Assembly (NCBI RefSeq): GCF_932274485.2
Contig: NC_065887.2
Coordinates: forward strand, 40,691,201-40,755,200
Direction of reading: 5' to 3'
From: Patella vulgata
Taxonomy: Eukaryota; Mollusca; Gastropoda; Patellidae
Length of the DNA: 64,000 bases
Below, in pieces: positions 52,586 to 62,743 of the stretch (position 1 is its first letter; the number at the start of each line of letters is the position of its first letter). The position numbers were made by a program, and so were the translations under genes. Below the pieces are notes generated by a model, which saw only the letters and a program-made list of their open reading frames with translations, did not search any database and was not told the DNA's origin.

Positions 52586-53010
52586 TTAATAATAATTCAA
52601 TAATAATAATAATCAATTTTTATAGCGCTGAGTGCCCCAGCTAACAAGCTGCTCCAGGGCTCTCTTCACAATAAAAAATACATACAATGTAAAACAATAG
52701 TTCTAAAACATTAAAATGTCAACATATTCATAGTTTAAAAGCATGTTTAAAAATTTCAGATTTTAGATTCTTTTTAAAAATAACAACATTAGTAGAGTTT
52801 TTTTTACATGACTAGGTAATTAATTTCACACGCTAGCAAAGGCGTAAACAAAAGTCCGTTCACCAGTTTTAGTTTTAACTTTAGGAACATGAAGTAAGTT
52901 TTTATCAGCAGAGCACAGGTTCCTACAAGATATTATACGGTATTAAACGTTCAATTATGTGACTAACATATTTTAATCTTTGTGCAATTCCAACTTTTAT
53001 CAAACTATTT
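52586..53010 (-). mobile_element. LINE 3' end (CR1/L2-like), decayed ORF2 C-terminus
   Basis: On the minus strand, 52919-52827 reads NLLHVPKVKTKTGERTFVYA and 52790-52741 reads VVIFKKNLKSEIFKHAF. This matches the typical C-terminal '(L)LxVPRxxxKTxGxRAFxxxAP...FKKxLKTxLF' end of CR1/L2-type LINE polymerases, interrupted by stops. The 3' UTR contains 'ctggagcagc..gttagctggggcactcagcgctataaaaat' and the element ends in an (ATT)n tail (AAT at 52586-52613 on the plus strand). 5'-truncated and old. Confidence 0.7.
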
Positions 53011-53069
53011 GATTTATTTTTGTTTTAAATTTTTATAATTATTCGTTTGATTTTTTCAGTAAATAAATT

Positions 53070-53215
53070 GAAATTTGGCTTTTCAAGAAATATAATAGAT
53101 TTGGTTTTATAAGAAATATATTAATACTCTGCTTTTTAAGAAATATATTAAGAATAGGCTTATTAAGAAAGTTATGAGTATTTAGTTTTTCAAGATATCA
53201 GTTAGCATTTGCAAA
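53070..53215. repeat. ~33-bp degenerate tandem repeat
   Basis: Four to five units of '(t)ggcttttcaagaaatatattaaga' type. Confidence 0.6.
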
Positions 53216-53375
53216 CTATATAATATTAAGAATATCAATGCTAGATATCTATTCAAGAAATTGAAATACTGTAACTACATAGAAGAAATAACTCTGAACA
53301 CAGTACCAGGGTGTCTTCCGTGTTAGGATTCATGGTTATGGTCTCAGGTGCCGTGTTCTCGAGAATAAATAGACT

Positions 53376-53708
53376 ATGATTGTTATTATGAACCCGAATT
53401 ATTTGCCATGGATTGAAATTGTCGTTATTGTCCTGTCAGACAGTTTTAGAGAACATAATATGGTACACCTATGTCTTATCCGAAAGATTATGAACATTTT
53501 TCCTGTCAGCCGTGCAGAAGCTACAGCCGATAAGCGAAGGTCGGACATGTGTTCTTTTCGCCTTGCGCCATGCCCCAGCGTTCGATTACCGCGAAGCCCA
53601 ATCACAAAAAACAAATACAGCGTTCTAGTTCCACTCTGTTGTCTGTGGGTCCGACACTCGGAGTTTGTCGTGCCTGCCTGTTCAAAAGAACGTCCACGTG
53701 ACCGTTAA
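53376..53708 (+). other. 110-codon open frame, unrecognised
   Basis: The longest plus-strand frame outside recognised repeats except the one at 60502. It starts MIVIMNPNYLPWIEIV and ends SKERPRDR. The second half (from about 53510) is GC-rich with many Arg, Cys, Ser and Pro and is also open on the opposite strand (53399-53614). No domain, splice border or upstream promoter seen. Could be a decayed element or chance. Confidence 0.2.
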
Positions 53709-53727
53709 CACTGTATACAAATTTGGG

Positions 53728-53985
53728 GTGGGGGCGAATGATCTGTCAATGAGTCAAGTGGCGCGGTTTCGATTCCCCGTTTGTACGTGACAAGGAGTAG
53801 GTTCGCCAGTCCAACCCTGTGGGTTATTTCCGGGTCGTCCGGTTTCCTCGCACTGCTAAAGACCCCTATTCGCACGCGATTTATTGAAATAAAATTGAAC
53901 CATATGTGAGTCTCGGAATGACTTAGTTTGTGTCGAGTGGACGTGTAACCCCATCTCTCTCTCTCGCTGTCTCTCTCTCTGTACA
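53728..53985 (+). mobile_element. SINE-B, lacking box A
   Basis: From 'atctgtcaatgagtcaagtggcgcggtttcgattcccc' to a (CT)n tail, with central domain 'ttatttccgggtcgtccggtttcctcgcac'. Confidence 0.85.
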
Positions 53986-54562
53986 TAAATTTAGCTCTTA
54001 TTTGTTGTAGTTGAAACTGTAATAATATAGGCTGGAATGATCGAGACAAAGTGTATCTACGCCAAACACATTATTAACACAGCTAATACAATTATTGTCT
54101 GTGAACATTCATTGCTAGGCCTGTTTGATTGCCGACGTCAATGGTTTTATACATTGGTTTGTTTTGTGTCATGATGATATGTTTTCACTGCAAATTTTCC
54201 GTCAATAGATAAAGGCCGATATAACCGAACCCGTGTTCCACTATCGACATAGTAGGTCAAATATTGCTCTAAAATTAGCAAACTAGCCACAGTCTGCTAA
54301 AACATTCGAAACAAATCTTTTTATTGGACATAATAAAAGTGGTTGCACTCCTATAACCGTTTTAATGGATCGACCCATTTATCGCCTAACGTCACAGGTC
54401 ATCATTTGAGTGAATTTTTAAATGCTTTCAGACTACCATATCATGACATTCTAAAAAGAAATGTCAGTCAAAAAAGTGTTTAGTTCAGTATTTACACAGA
54501 TATGCCAAATTGAAAATTTCGCAACATTAGGCATCCGCTTCAGACGATACAAACAATTAGTG
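53986..54562. other. Unique sequence
   Basis: No feature supported. Confidence 0.35.
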
Positions 54563-54822
54563 ACTGAGAGAGAGAGAGGGGGAGTAACGTCCATTCGACA
54601 AAGATTGTTTCGGGACTAACATATGTGTCAATTTTATTTCAATAATTTGTAAGCGTGTAGGGGTCTTTAGCAGTGGGAGGAAACCGGAGAAAACCCACGA
54701 GGTTGGACAGGTGACCCTACTCCTTGCCACGTACCACCGGGGATTCGAAACCACGCCAGTCGACTCAATGACAGACTTTATGATACAGCGCGCGCACGCT
54801 AACCATTCAGCCATCCAACCCC
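54563..54822 (-). mobile_element. SINE-B, near full length
   Basis: Antisense copy with GA tract, body, intact central domain (aaaccggagaaaacccacgagg antisense) and head ending 'accattcagccatccaacccccc'. A second SINE-B in the same orientation begins immediately. Confidence 0.88.
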
Positions 54823-55037
54823 CCGAGAGAGAGAGACTAACATATGTGTCAATTTTATTTCAATAATTTGTTAGCGTGTAGGGGTCTTTAGCAGTGGGAG
54901 GAAACCGGAGAAAACCCACGAGGTTGGACAGGTGACCCTACTCCTTGTCACGTACAAGGAGGGAATCGACACCACATCACTTCACTCAATGACATACCTT
55001 TTGACTAAATGAGCGCGTGTTAACCATTCGCCCCCAC
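54823..55037 (-). mobile_element. SINE-B, tandem neighbour
   Basis: Antisense copy starting with a GA tract and 'gactaacatatgtgtcaatttt', identical over about 120 bp to the adjacent copy but with a different, older head ('gagggaatcgacaccacatcac', 'gcgcgtgttaaccattcgccc'). The shared part suggests local gene conversion or duplication. Confidence 0.85.
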
Positions 55038-55059
55038 CCCTTGAGGATGAATGCTAGTT

Positions 55060-55445
55060 GGGATATTATCTACCGTGATTTAGATATAGAACTGGCAGTT
55101 TTTGGTATAATAGCTCAAAGATAGATTATGCAAAACGAAGACATTTGATATTTCATTCAAATTACTTTATTCTGATCCTAGTTTTCATGGTTGGAGTTTT
55201 GACAATATGTGGCATTGATTGTTTATTGACGTAACAACGTTCCTTTTTTATCCTCGCTAATCAATTTTTAAATTAAATCTTTAAATACCCGAAGCGTTCT
55301 AATCTACTTAAAATCGGAGAAATCCAATGGTCTAGACAGTTGATTATGGGATTGTGTTAATAAATGTTAAAATAACAGTTTATATAACATTTGAAGCCAA
55401 AATAAGACCCGCAATAGGTTGATTTAGCTCCTACATAATACATCC
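55060..55445 (+). mobile_element. MITE family R, copy 2
   Basis: 'atttagatatagaactggcagttttt', 'tataatagctcaaagatagattatgcaaaa', 'atttcattcaaattactttattctgatcc' and the end 'ttgatttagctcctacataatacatcc' follow the order of 58341-58684. Next to a SINE-B head, as for copy 3. Confidence 0.6.
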
Positions 55446-55985
55446 ATAATTAAATGTAATAAAATAATAGATTTGGCTTTCTTTTTTTTTTAGCGTGGAT
55501 TAAGTTGTGTGGAAAATACTTCGAATCAAATAGTTAATTATACAGAGCTAAGTGAAATTAACACTTCATTCGGATTCACCCAAATTTTATTTTACTCAGA
55601 TCAAAGCTGATTCAACTCAGTGATTTAGAATATTCATATATGTGCTGTAATTTCGTAACACTTTATGTCTGTATGGTAAAACGCGTTCAATCAGGTTCTT
55701 CCCTGAGATTGCTGGTTGTCTGAGACTAAATCATGGTATCGTAGGCTGGAATTGCCAGGTAATGACTGTACTTAGACGGTATATTGTCTCGTAAAACTAT
55801 CACAATACGTATGTATACAGCTCTCAGCTTATATAGAGATATGTAAATGACAGTTTAAGTGCATTAGCCAAGAACCGCCATATTAAATATCTCTTAAAAG
55901 CCTTAATAATTCTAATACACATATTTATATATCAAAATCGAAGTGAATTAGCAAAATGGAATGTCTGTACATCTCAAACGAAAAT
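55446..55985. other. Unique AT-rich sequence
   Basis: No gene supported; an aaccgccatatt motif occurs at 55874. Confidence 0.35.
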
Positions 55986-56306
55986 GATCCTGGGTTCGAT
56001 CCCGGTTTTGCCCGATTAACGTACTGGGAGCTGGCGTACATATAAAGGTGGTCTAGAGTGCCGCGCTTCGACCTCTAGCTGGTCGGTCACCTCTGGCTTG
56101 TGGCTGTCGTTTCGATCCCTGGTGTGAGCCTATGTGGCTTGGAGATATGGGCGCCTTCTCAACCTCGTGGGTTTACTCCGGGTACTCCGGTTTCCTCCCA
56201 CAGGAAAGACCCCTGCGCCTGCGCTATGATAATAATAATAACAAAAGACTTGTCAGCGATATCACCTTCGGTGGAAGGGGATGTTAAACACTAAGAACAA
56301 CAACAG
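55986..56306 (+). mobile_element. SINE-C, a third family sharing the SINE-B core
   Basis: A tRNA-like 'tgggttcgatcccgg' (55991) is followed by a second box-B-like 'gtttcgatccctggtg' (56109). Then comes the central 'ctcaacctcgtgggtttactccgggtactccggtttcctcccac', as in SINE-B but better preserved, and a different 3' part (ataataataataac, 'cagcgatatcaccttcggtgg', 'ggggatgttaaacactaagaacaacaac'). The 3' end differs from both SINE-A and SINE-B, so a different LINE partner is likely. Confidence 0.75.
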
Positions 56307-56403
56307 ATTAAATTCAAAGACGAGTAGACCGGAACGCCGTGATGCGGGACAAAACATTCCTTGGCTGAAATCGCGCACTCAAGGCTTTTCCATTACTTTC
56401 TTT

Positions 56404-56575
56404 AGTGAAATGAAATGGGAGTTGAACTTCCTACTTTAAGCTCAATCGGGTCTAAGAAGACGGGCATTTCACAAGAAACCTTCCCGGCCAATATGCCTTC
56501 CAGGGTCGAACACGAGACTCTCGTACTAGAGAGCCAGCGCCGTATACACCGAGACATTAAACCCAGTTTCATTTC
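56404..56575 (-). mobile_element. SINE-A, internally deleted, with tail-like 3' scrap
   Basis: Antisense tail 'gaaatgaaatgggagttgaac', 'taagaagacgggcat', then directly the 5' body 'ccttcccggccaatatgccttccagggtcgaacac' and head remnant. 'cattaaacccagtttcatttcc' after it looks like a sense 3' end. Confidence 0.65.
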
Positions 56576-56940
56576 CATTCCCTTATTTAATAGATGCTGC
56601 TAATAATAATTGTATGCATTAACAATTCCCGGAAGACTATCAGAATTATTAAACCACGTGGGCTGGATGATGTATTAAGATGACAAACCGATGTTGCGTG
56701 TTGAAATTTTGTTTGTAATAACGCTGGCGGAACACGAGAATAAGACTGGATGTCACCAACCAGAATGCGAAGAAATATTACTGGATGTTCGAACGTCGGA
56801 CGGCTTGTCATTTTAAAGTCTTGTAATAATTCTCAGTTAAACCTCGACCGGCTTGTTGTGTGTTCAAATCGATACAAGCATATACATACTTATATGTATA
56901 GAATTACAGAATACTAGAATTTCTCACATATATTCTATTT
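56576..56940. other. Unique sequence upstream of the candidate first exon
   Basis: A 74-codon minus-strand frame (56587-56811) has no recognised domain. Otherwise nothing supported. Confidence 0.3.
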
Positions 56941-56975
56941 TTAAATATAAGACATCACTTAGAGTTGAAGATTAA
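56941..56975 (+). promoter_or_regulatory. Candidate core promoter
   Basis: TTAAATATAAG at 56941 is a moderate TATA-like match, with a possible start about 30 bp downstream. That would give a 5' UTR of about 45 nt before the ATG at 57017. Motif-based inference only. Confidence 0.2.
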
Positions 56976-57016
56976 GATTGTAATCAAAGTCGGTGCCAGT
57001 AATAAAATCGACCACC

Positions 57017-57052
57017 ATGGACAACGGAAATAGATTAATTTTCAAGTCCCTG
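57017..57052 (+). CDS. Candidate first coding exon, function unknown
   Basis: ACCACCATGG is a perfect vertebrate-type Kozak context. The frame reads MDNGNRLIFKSL and ends exactly at CTG/GTAAGT, a consensus 5' splice site, in phase 0; read through, it would stop soon after. A weak TATA-like site lies 75 bp upstream. Combined start and donor quality makes this the best single sign of a host gene. Downstream phase-0 acceptors exist (agattattttacag at 58003; tatttgcacag at 58927), but neither leads to a convincing exon, so the rest of the gene may lie beyond the window. The 12 residues are too few to name a family. Confidence 0.38.
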
Positions 57053-57129
57053 GTAAGTAACAAACATTTCAATCACGTATTTTATATCGTATTTGTTTCA
57101 GGAATTGGATCAATTCTTGGGCACTAATT

Positions 57130-57436
57130 AATTATTTTCCGCGATTCGCTGCTCCTGCTAATTACTTGTGATGCATGCCAGACTCGCACTAAGCTTTTAA
57201 TTTAAATTTTTATTTTTAAGAAATTGATTTCTTAAGACAAAAGACGTTAAAAAAAATCAATAGCAGTCATCTAACCTATCGTCTTATGGTAGATAATGAT
57301 TGCGGATGCTAATTACTCGCATTAATCTTTTCATTTAAATTTTCATTTCTAAAATATTGATTTCTTAAGACAAAAGACGTTTATAAATCAACAACAGTCA
57401 TCTATAGCGCTATCGTATCATGGTCGGTTATAATTG
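57130..57436. repeat. ~158-bp tandem duplication in candidate intron
   Basis: Two copies share 'tttaaattt(t/t)catttttaagaaattgatttcttaagacaaaagacgtt' and 'aacagtcatct', with about 15% divergence. Confidence 0.75.
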
Positions 57437-58184
57437 AGGATGGTTTGAAAGTAGTTATTCAAAGATACACCACTCAATCTTTATTTCCCGTCGTTAAGTG
57501 ATCGACGGAACTTAAATGGATCAAGAATAGTTTTATTACACAAAAATAATTTTCGATTTGGCCACTGTCTTTTTCTAATTGATATTCAAGGTAGTTTAGT
57601 GTTATCTTACATAAGAAAATCCTTGAGATTTATAGACGTCGGGCCAAGTAATAACACTACTATTTCTAATGTAATGGGACACCAATGAGTTTTAAGGACG
57701 ATTTAAGTTTAAGGCAAGGAAACAATTTTCAACTCTCCCTGAAGATCTTGATTGATAAATGATATAAACATTGTGATTTATTGAATTAAAGAATCGACTA
57801 CTCATTGAATCACGGAGAAAACAACAAAGTGTGTAGTGGAAGTCCTGAGTTTAAATCGCTGGTTTGACTCACAGATGTGAAATCGATTCTAGCATTTTTA
57901 GATTTTGCTAGTTGGTAAATGGAGACGTCAGTCTTCAGTGTCGGTTTTAGGTGCCAGTGAACTCTTTGGTTGCAGTCCCGAAAATTTAATAGATTATTTT
58001 ACAGAAATTGAACATCGACTGCCCGTTGTTCACTCTCCATTTTGCTTTTTTGGAATATGAATGTTTGAAAAAAAAAACAAAAAAACACACACAAAAAAAA
58101 ACAACAAAAAAACAAAACAACATCTGTCATAGCATCTGTAGTGACACAGACTTCACTCAAATTTGAAAACAATTAAGAATTTTT
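57437..58184. other. Unique sequence, A-rich low-complexity run at end
   Basis: 58065-58122 is an A-rich stretch with scattered C. No gene supported. Confidence 0.4.
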
Positions 58185-58727
58185 GGACTAACATATGATT
58201 CAATTTCATTTCATTAATTCGCTTGTGCGTAGGGGTCTTTAGCAGTGGGAGGAATCCGTGGGTCCGGTGACAACCCACGAGGATGGACAAGCTACCCTAC
58301 TGGCTGTCACGTATACCACGTATATCTTACGATCTTAAAGATACATTATGGGAGATTAGATAAAGAGTTAGCAGTTCTCACTATAATAGTTAAAAACTAG
58401 ATAATGTAAAAGGAATTTGCTGAAAATTTAAGTCAAATTGATCTACTCTGAACCGAGAATTTAGCGTTTGAATTTTTGGCCTAGCCTCTATCATCATTAC
58501 GATAAGTTGGTACGATAAAAGACATAGTCTTGATTAGATCATGAATGAAAGTTGAGCAGCAAATCGGATCATAATCCAGTAAGTATCGCAGGCTAGCGAT
58601 GACATCGAGGGTTGATTATGGTCTGGGTAAGTTAAGCCTAAAGAAAGACCTGAAATAAGCAGATTTAGCGCTTGCATAATGTATGTGTAAGCGCACGGAT
58701 TAAACCATTCGGCCACGCAATCCCCTT
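58185..58727 (-). mobile_element. SINE-B split by a MITE
   Basis: 58185-58318 is an antisense SINE-B 3' part plus central domain ('gcgtaggggtctttagcagtgggagg', 'gacaacccacgagg', 'tactggctgtcacgta'). 58685-58727 is its antisense head ('gtaagcgcacggattaaaccattcggccacgc'). The MITE at 58341-58684 lies between, and the box B region is missing. Confidence 0.7.
58341..58684 (+). mobile_element. MITE family R, copy 3 (best preserved)
   Basis: About 344 bp with inverted ends CATTATGgga.. and ..gCATAATG, each flanked by TA, which fits TA-duplicating (Tc1/mariner-type) MITEs. It shares 'gagttagcagttctcactataata', 'ggcctagcctctatcatcattacg', 'caggctagcgatgacatcgag' and 'agcctaaagaaagacctg' with copy 1 (antisense, 6313-6712). 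Its TIR is unlike that of the full Tc1 elements here, so its driver is not visible. Confidence 0.7.
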
Positions 58728-59334
58728 TAAACTAAAAACATTGATCTTAAATTGAATAAACTTTCATTTTAAACATAAAACCAACAATTTCAGAGAACCA
58801 TTCTCTTTAATTGTTTCTGTTTTCTTGGATGTCTTGCCGAATCGTAATCTAAAAGCCTTGTAAGCCAAACAGCGAGAAAGTTAAGTTGTTAGAAACTCGC
58901 GGATTAATTTGTATCTATTTGCACAGCTTGATGTAATTATGTTATTAATGGCGTCCAGAAGCCTGCGTCTCGCGGAACGATGAAAATGTCACCCGCAGGG
59001 GTAAAAAGGTTTATTTTTTCCGTTTTATTTTGTAATTCGTTTTTGCTTATAAAAGTCGAGTTACCTGCTGTGGATAAGGTTTATTTTCGTTGTTACGATT
59101 TCTTTGTACAGAGAAAGCAACATAGTATTATGCGGCTAGTGGTTTCCGGTTCATCAGAACATTGCCAGGTCTTTACCACATGTTCCATTAATAATTACGT
59201 AATGAGAACGTTTGTTTGGTGTTTCTCTTAAACTTAATTATACAATTCATAATAATAAGGTTTTACTCGCATTCTCGTCCTCTTCTCGTCGTCTATTACC
59301 TCCTCGTGGTCCCTGGAATCAACTAGAATCAATC
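58728..59334. other. Unique sequence
   Basis: An 83-codon frame (58980-59231) and a nearby strong acceptor (58927) were inspected. Neither gives a consistent exon. Confidence 0.3.
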
Positions 59335-59475
59335 TTATTAAAATACAGAACCTATTTCTTTTCGTATTTCATAATTCAAAATTCCGTTTCACTTGTCTTA
59401 ACTACACTAGGATCTGGAAGAGTAGTTATATAACCCGCGTTATCATAGTAACTAGTAATTGTTACAACATATCAA
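59335..59475 (+). repeat. Partial tandem copy of S-family sequence
   Basis: 59342-59440 ('cctatttcttttcg', 'cacttgtcttaactacactaggatctggaagag', 'ttatataacccgcgtt') duplicates the left third of the adjacent element (59488-59584). Confidence 0.75.
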
Positions 59476-59838
59476 TCTGATTACAACACAGATCCTATTT
59501 CGTTTCGTTTTTTATAGTTCAATATTTCGTTTTACTTGTCTTAACTACACTAGGATCTGAAAGATTTTTTATATAACCCGCGTTCTGGATGATGTGAGGG
59601 ATTAGCTAATGAAACGGTCTGTTACGGCGAGTTTTCGGCCTGATGTGCACGGAACTGTGGGTAACCCACAAGAAACATCAAGGCTGATAGTTAATCGAAT
59701 GTCTGACGTCATAGGGTGAAAAGCCGCTCGTATAACCCCTGACGCGACCTTCCACTACAACCGGTCAGATGTTTATGTAGTAGAGGCCATCGAAAGTATA
59801 AAAAACGAAACGAAATATAGATCTGTACTATAATCAGA
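59476..59838. mobile_element. S-family TIR element, copy 1
   Basis: 363 bp bounded by imperfect inverted repeats of about 40 bp (left 'tctgatta.aa.acagatcc', right in inverse 'tctgattatagtacagatc', both continuing into 'tatttcgtttcgttttttata'). Near-identical in layout to 63174-63549. Internal sequence has 'tctgacgtcatagggtg' (a CRE TGACGTCA) and no coding frame. Probable non-autonomous DNA transposon; superfamily unknown. Confidence 0.7.
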
Positions 59839-60501
59839 CTGAACCAGGGCAACCTTTCCTGACTGTAATATGACAACAAGGGGTTGTTCTAAACCTAGTA
59901 GAACCTGTTGTACGTGGAATTAAATAATGTTATCTATTTTATATGGTGCAGTATTTGGTGACGAAAATGATTGTTTCGTTATAGACCCCAGAACATACCA
60001 CACTCCTCCAGACTAGCCGATTACCGTACTCTAATTTTTCAGGCAAATTCTAAATTCGAAACCAAATATATATATTATGTCGGGTAAATTTAACTGCGCA
60101 GTTACTGTCTGATTAATAATGAGTCTCACTGCGTCAATTTAACTACAATATTGTGAAATAGGGATCTCTAATGGGCGAACAAAAATCATAGACCAATTGA
60201 TTGCTATTTGGATTTTGTTTCTTGATTAAATATTTATTTACTAATACGAGAATTTGATAATTTAGCGAATAATGCAGATGACGCATAGATAAATGGATAC
60301 CACCCACCCTACAATGTTCGTGTTTCGTCTCGTTGGTCTAAAGCATATACTTTTACCTTTAAAAAATGTTTCTGGTTGTTCTGGATTTGTTTTGCCGTGC
60401 AGTTATATTATCCTATAGTGTCTGACAATTGCTCAATAGCTTACCATGTGGGCCATACGCTTGCTATCTATACATGGCAAGAGTAAGGTTACCTGCTTAA
60501 T
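59839..60501. other. Unique sequence
   Basis: No feature supported. Confidence 0.35.
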
Positions 60502-60852
60502 TTGTTTTTTTATTGGGTAGTCGTCCACTTTCCTTTCACTTACTTAAAGTTAGTCTCTCTCTCTCTCTCTCTCTCCCTGGGCGATGTTTTGAGTCCGTGT
60601 TATGCGGTTTTATCTTCTGAAAATAGTGTTATCACTGTATTTACAAATAATCTACAGTACTATATGTTAGAATGTATTAAAACAGAACAACGGCGATTAT
60701 ATATGAACAAAAAGCCGATTTGTCATGCTGATAATTCTTCTGTATGGATAGAATGTATTAAAACAGAAAACTGGCGATTGTTTATAGCCGAAAAGTCGAT
60801 TTTTAATCGCACATTAATGATGATTATTCTTCTAAATGCAAATTGTATTTAA
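60502..60852 (+). other. 116-codon open frame with in-frame 81-bp duplication
   Basis: The frame runs through a (CT)n microsatellite (about 60553-60576) encoding Leu-Ser repeats, then through two copies of an 81-bp unit (60670 and 60751) reading ECIKTE..RL twice. It ends in TAA at 60850. A fresh tandem duplication of 27 codons keeps the frame open. No family, promoter or splice evidence; probably not a gene. Confidence 0.3.
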
Positions 60853-61010
60853 TAGAGTTTTTGTCCGCGAAGATGCACAACAACTCAATATTTATAGCGC
60901 GATATCTGTTCTTAACTCCACGTAATGGATTCCTGAAATGGCCGTAATGAACCCAATAAATATCCGTATGATACTCGCCAATGGTGAAATTTATAATGAG
61001 AGTTTAATAA

Positions 61011-61473
61011 GACAGTTGGCCACAGATCACTAAAGATTTCCCCATTGACTCCAATATTAATTCTCGTATCTTAGACCGGCTCTAACTTTTTCCCAAATTT
61101 TCGTTGGCTAGAATGCTTTCTACCACAGATGGAGCAATATGAGGCAACCTCTTGCTCTAAAGTACGTATGAGGTTCTTCATGAAAAACTTGAGATACACA
61201 AGCTGGAAGTAGAGACAAGTAAACATGCAATTTTAGGCCCTACATTGCAACCTAACCAACGTCTCAACTCTTGTATCCTTCCGCATCAAAATTATGAATA
61301 TTCAAAAAAACCTGGCAGAAAATGTATTTTCAAACCCTTTTCTTCGATTCTACACCAAAAAGTCAACAACAATCGCCATGCAAAAGGGGGGGAAAGGAAA
61401 AGAGAGATGACGACTAAAAATAGATTTGGCCCTTGTTTCGTGCGTAGGAATATTTGGTGATCTGTGGCCAGTT
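61011..61473. mobile_element. TIR element at 61 kb
   Basis: Inverted ends containing GGCCACAGATCAC(t/c)AAA lie about 440 bp apart. The outermost bases differ (cagtt versus taact), and no convincing target duplication is seen. Inside are short frames on both strands: a basic 71-codon plus frame (61245-61460), and a minus frame after ttccag reading LVYLKFFMKNLIRT with a later YCSICGRKH. Likely a deletion derivative of a DNA transposon. Confidence 0.45.
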
Positions 61474-62743
61474 ATATGTATTTAAGTCACAAATGCATTC
61501 GGTTATTTCTGCTTGCGCTAGATTACTCTCATAAGTTATGCTTTTGACATAACGTCGAAACGGAAGTAAAATAGAGCGGCGCGCCCTCATTAGAGTAACA
61601 CACGGTTAAACTGTGAATAACTTCTTGTTCACTTTCAAATCAAGTGCAGTATGTTTCATTACAGATCCGGTGTTGCGGTTTGGAGGTTCTTTGTGCATGG
61701 GGCTGAAGAGAAACATATAGTCTCTATTAGGTTCTCTGATTTGATATGGAACCTATTTTATAACAGCCTAGTATTATTAATCCCACTACCTTGGTTTTCT
61801 TTCCTTGTCTCTACCAAGTCAACAACACAACTATTTGTTTTTCTTATCATACATCCTTGAATACCCTTTAGTTTTATTGAGAGTATATGCGTTGGGTATC
61901 TAGCTTTATTTGCTTAGATTGATTATTTAACATTTAATTAAGAAAACAAAAACATAACGCTAGATATTGTCCCGGTACGGATTTATAACGGGCCTCTAAA
62001 AATAATTTTCGCGGACAACAAAATGGCGGCGGGCTTATTGCATTGTCGTTTGCAAGTGATTCCTATAGAGCTAAAATGACGCATCAAGACTTTAAAGCAT
62101 TTTTTTCTTTTTTGCTTAATATTTGTAGGCGCAGGTAATTAATTCTATTGCGTCTTGCATACACCAGTTTTTTTTTTAAATCACTGACCTCTAGGTCAAT
62201 TGATTGGGTTTGATATGATGGATTACAATATTCGTGTGTTCGTTGGGTGGGCTTAATTATGTTTAATTTGTATGGGTAGTGAGGTTCTCAAACACATGTT
62301 ATATCAGTGATCACTAGAGGAGGAGGGCGCTCATATTAGTGAATACGGTACTTGATTAATTCTCTCGAAAGCCATTTACAACATGTAAACACGGAAGATA
62401 TTTCCCTTATTTTCTAGATCTTCACATTTTGCATTCAAACTGTGATAATACAGTGTTTGTGTCACGAACACTAACAATGGATGAATGTATAACACTTGAC
62501 AACTTGAATAGCTCTAGTCACAAAATGGAAAAATATTTTTATCGTCTCCAATTCCTTCTTATTAACAAGTTTGTCACTCGCTTAAACATATTGATTTAGA
62601 TTATTGTTTAACAGTAGATTTAAATTAGATCTAGATACTGTATCGTAGTGGAGGTGTTGAGAAATGGGTTGTAGGTGATTGTGTTTGACAATCGTTTAAG
62701 ATACAGTTTCGATCTAACATAGATTCTCGTTCATTGTAGCACG
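61474..62743. other. Unique sequence
   Basis: An AAAATGGCGGC motif at 62022 (YY1-like) opens only a short frame. A 69-codon frame at 61651-61860 has no recognised domain. Nothing else supported. Confidence 0.35.

Noticed and set aside
58980-59231. 83-codon frame as second exon of the 57-kb candidate gene
   Set aside because: Phase and splice borders do not fit the first exon, and the acceptor-like sites nearby give only short frames.
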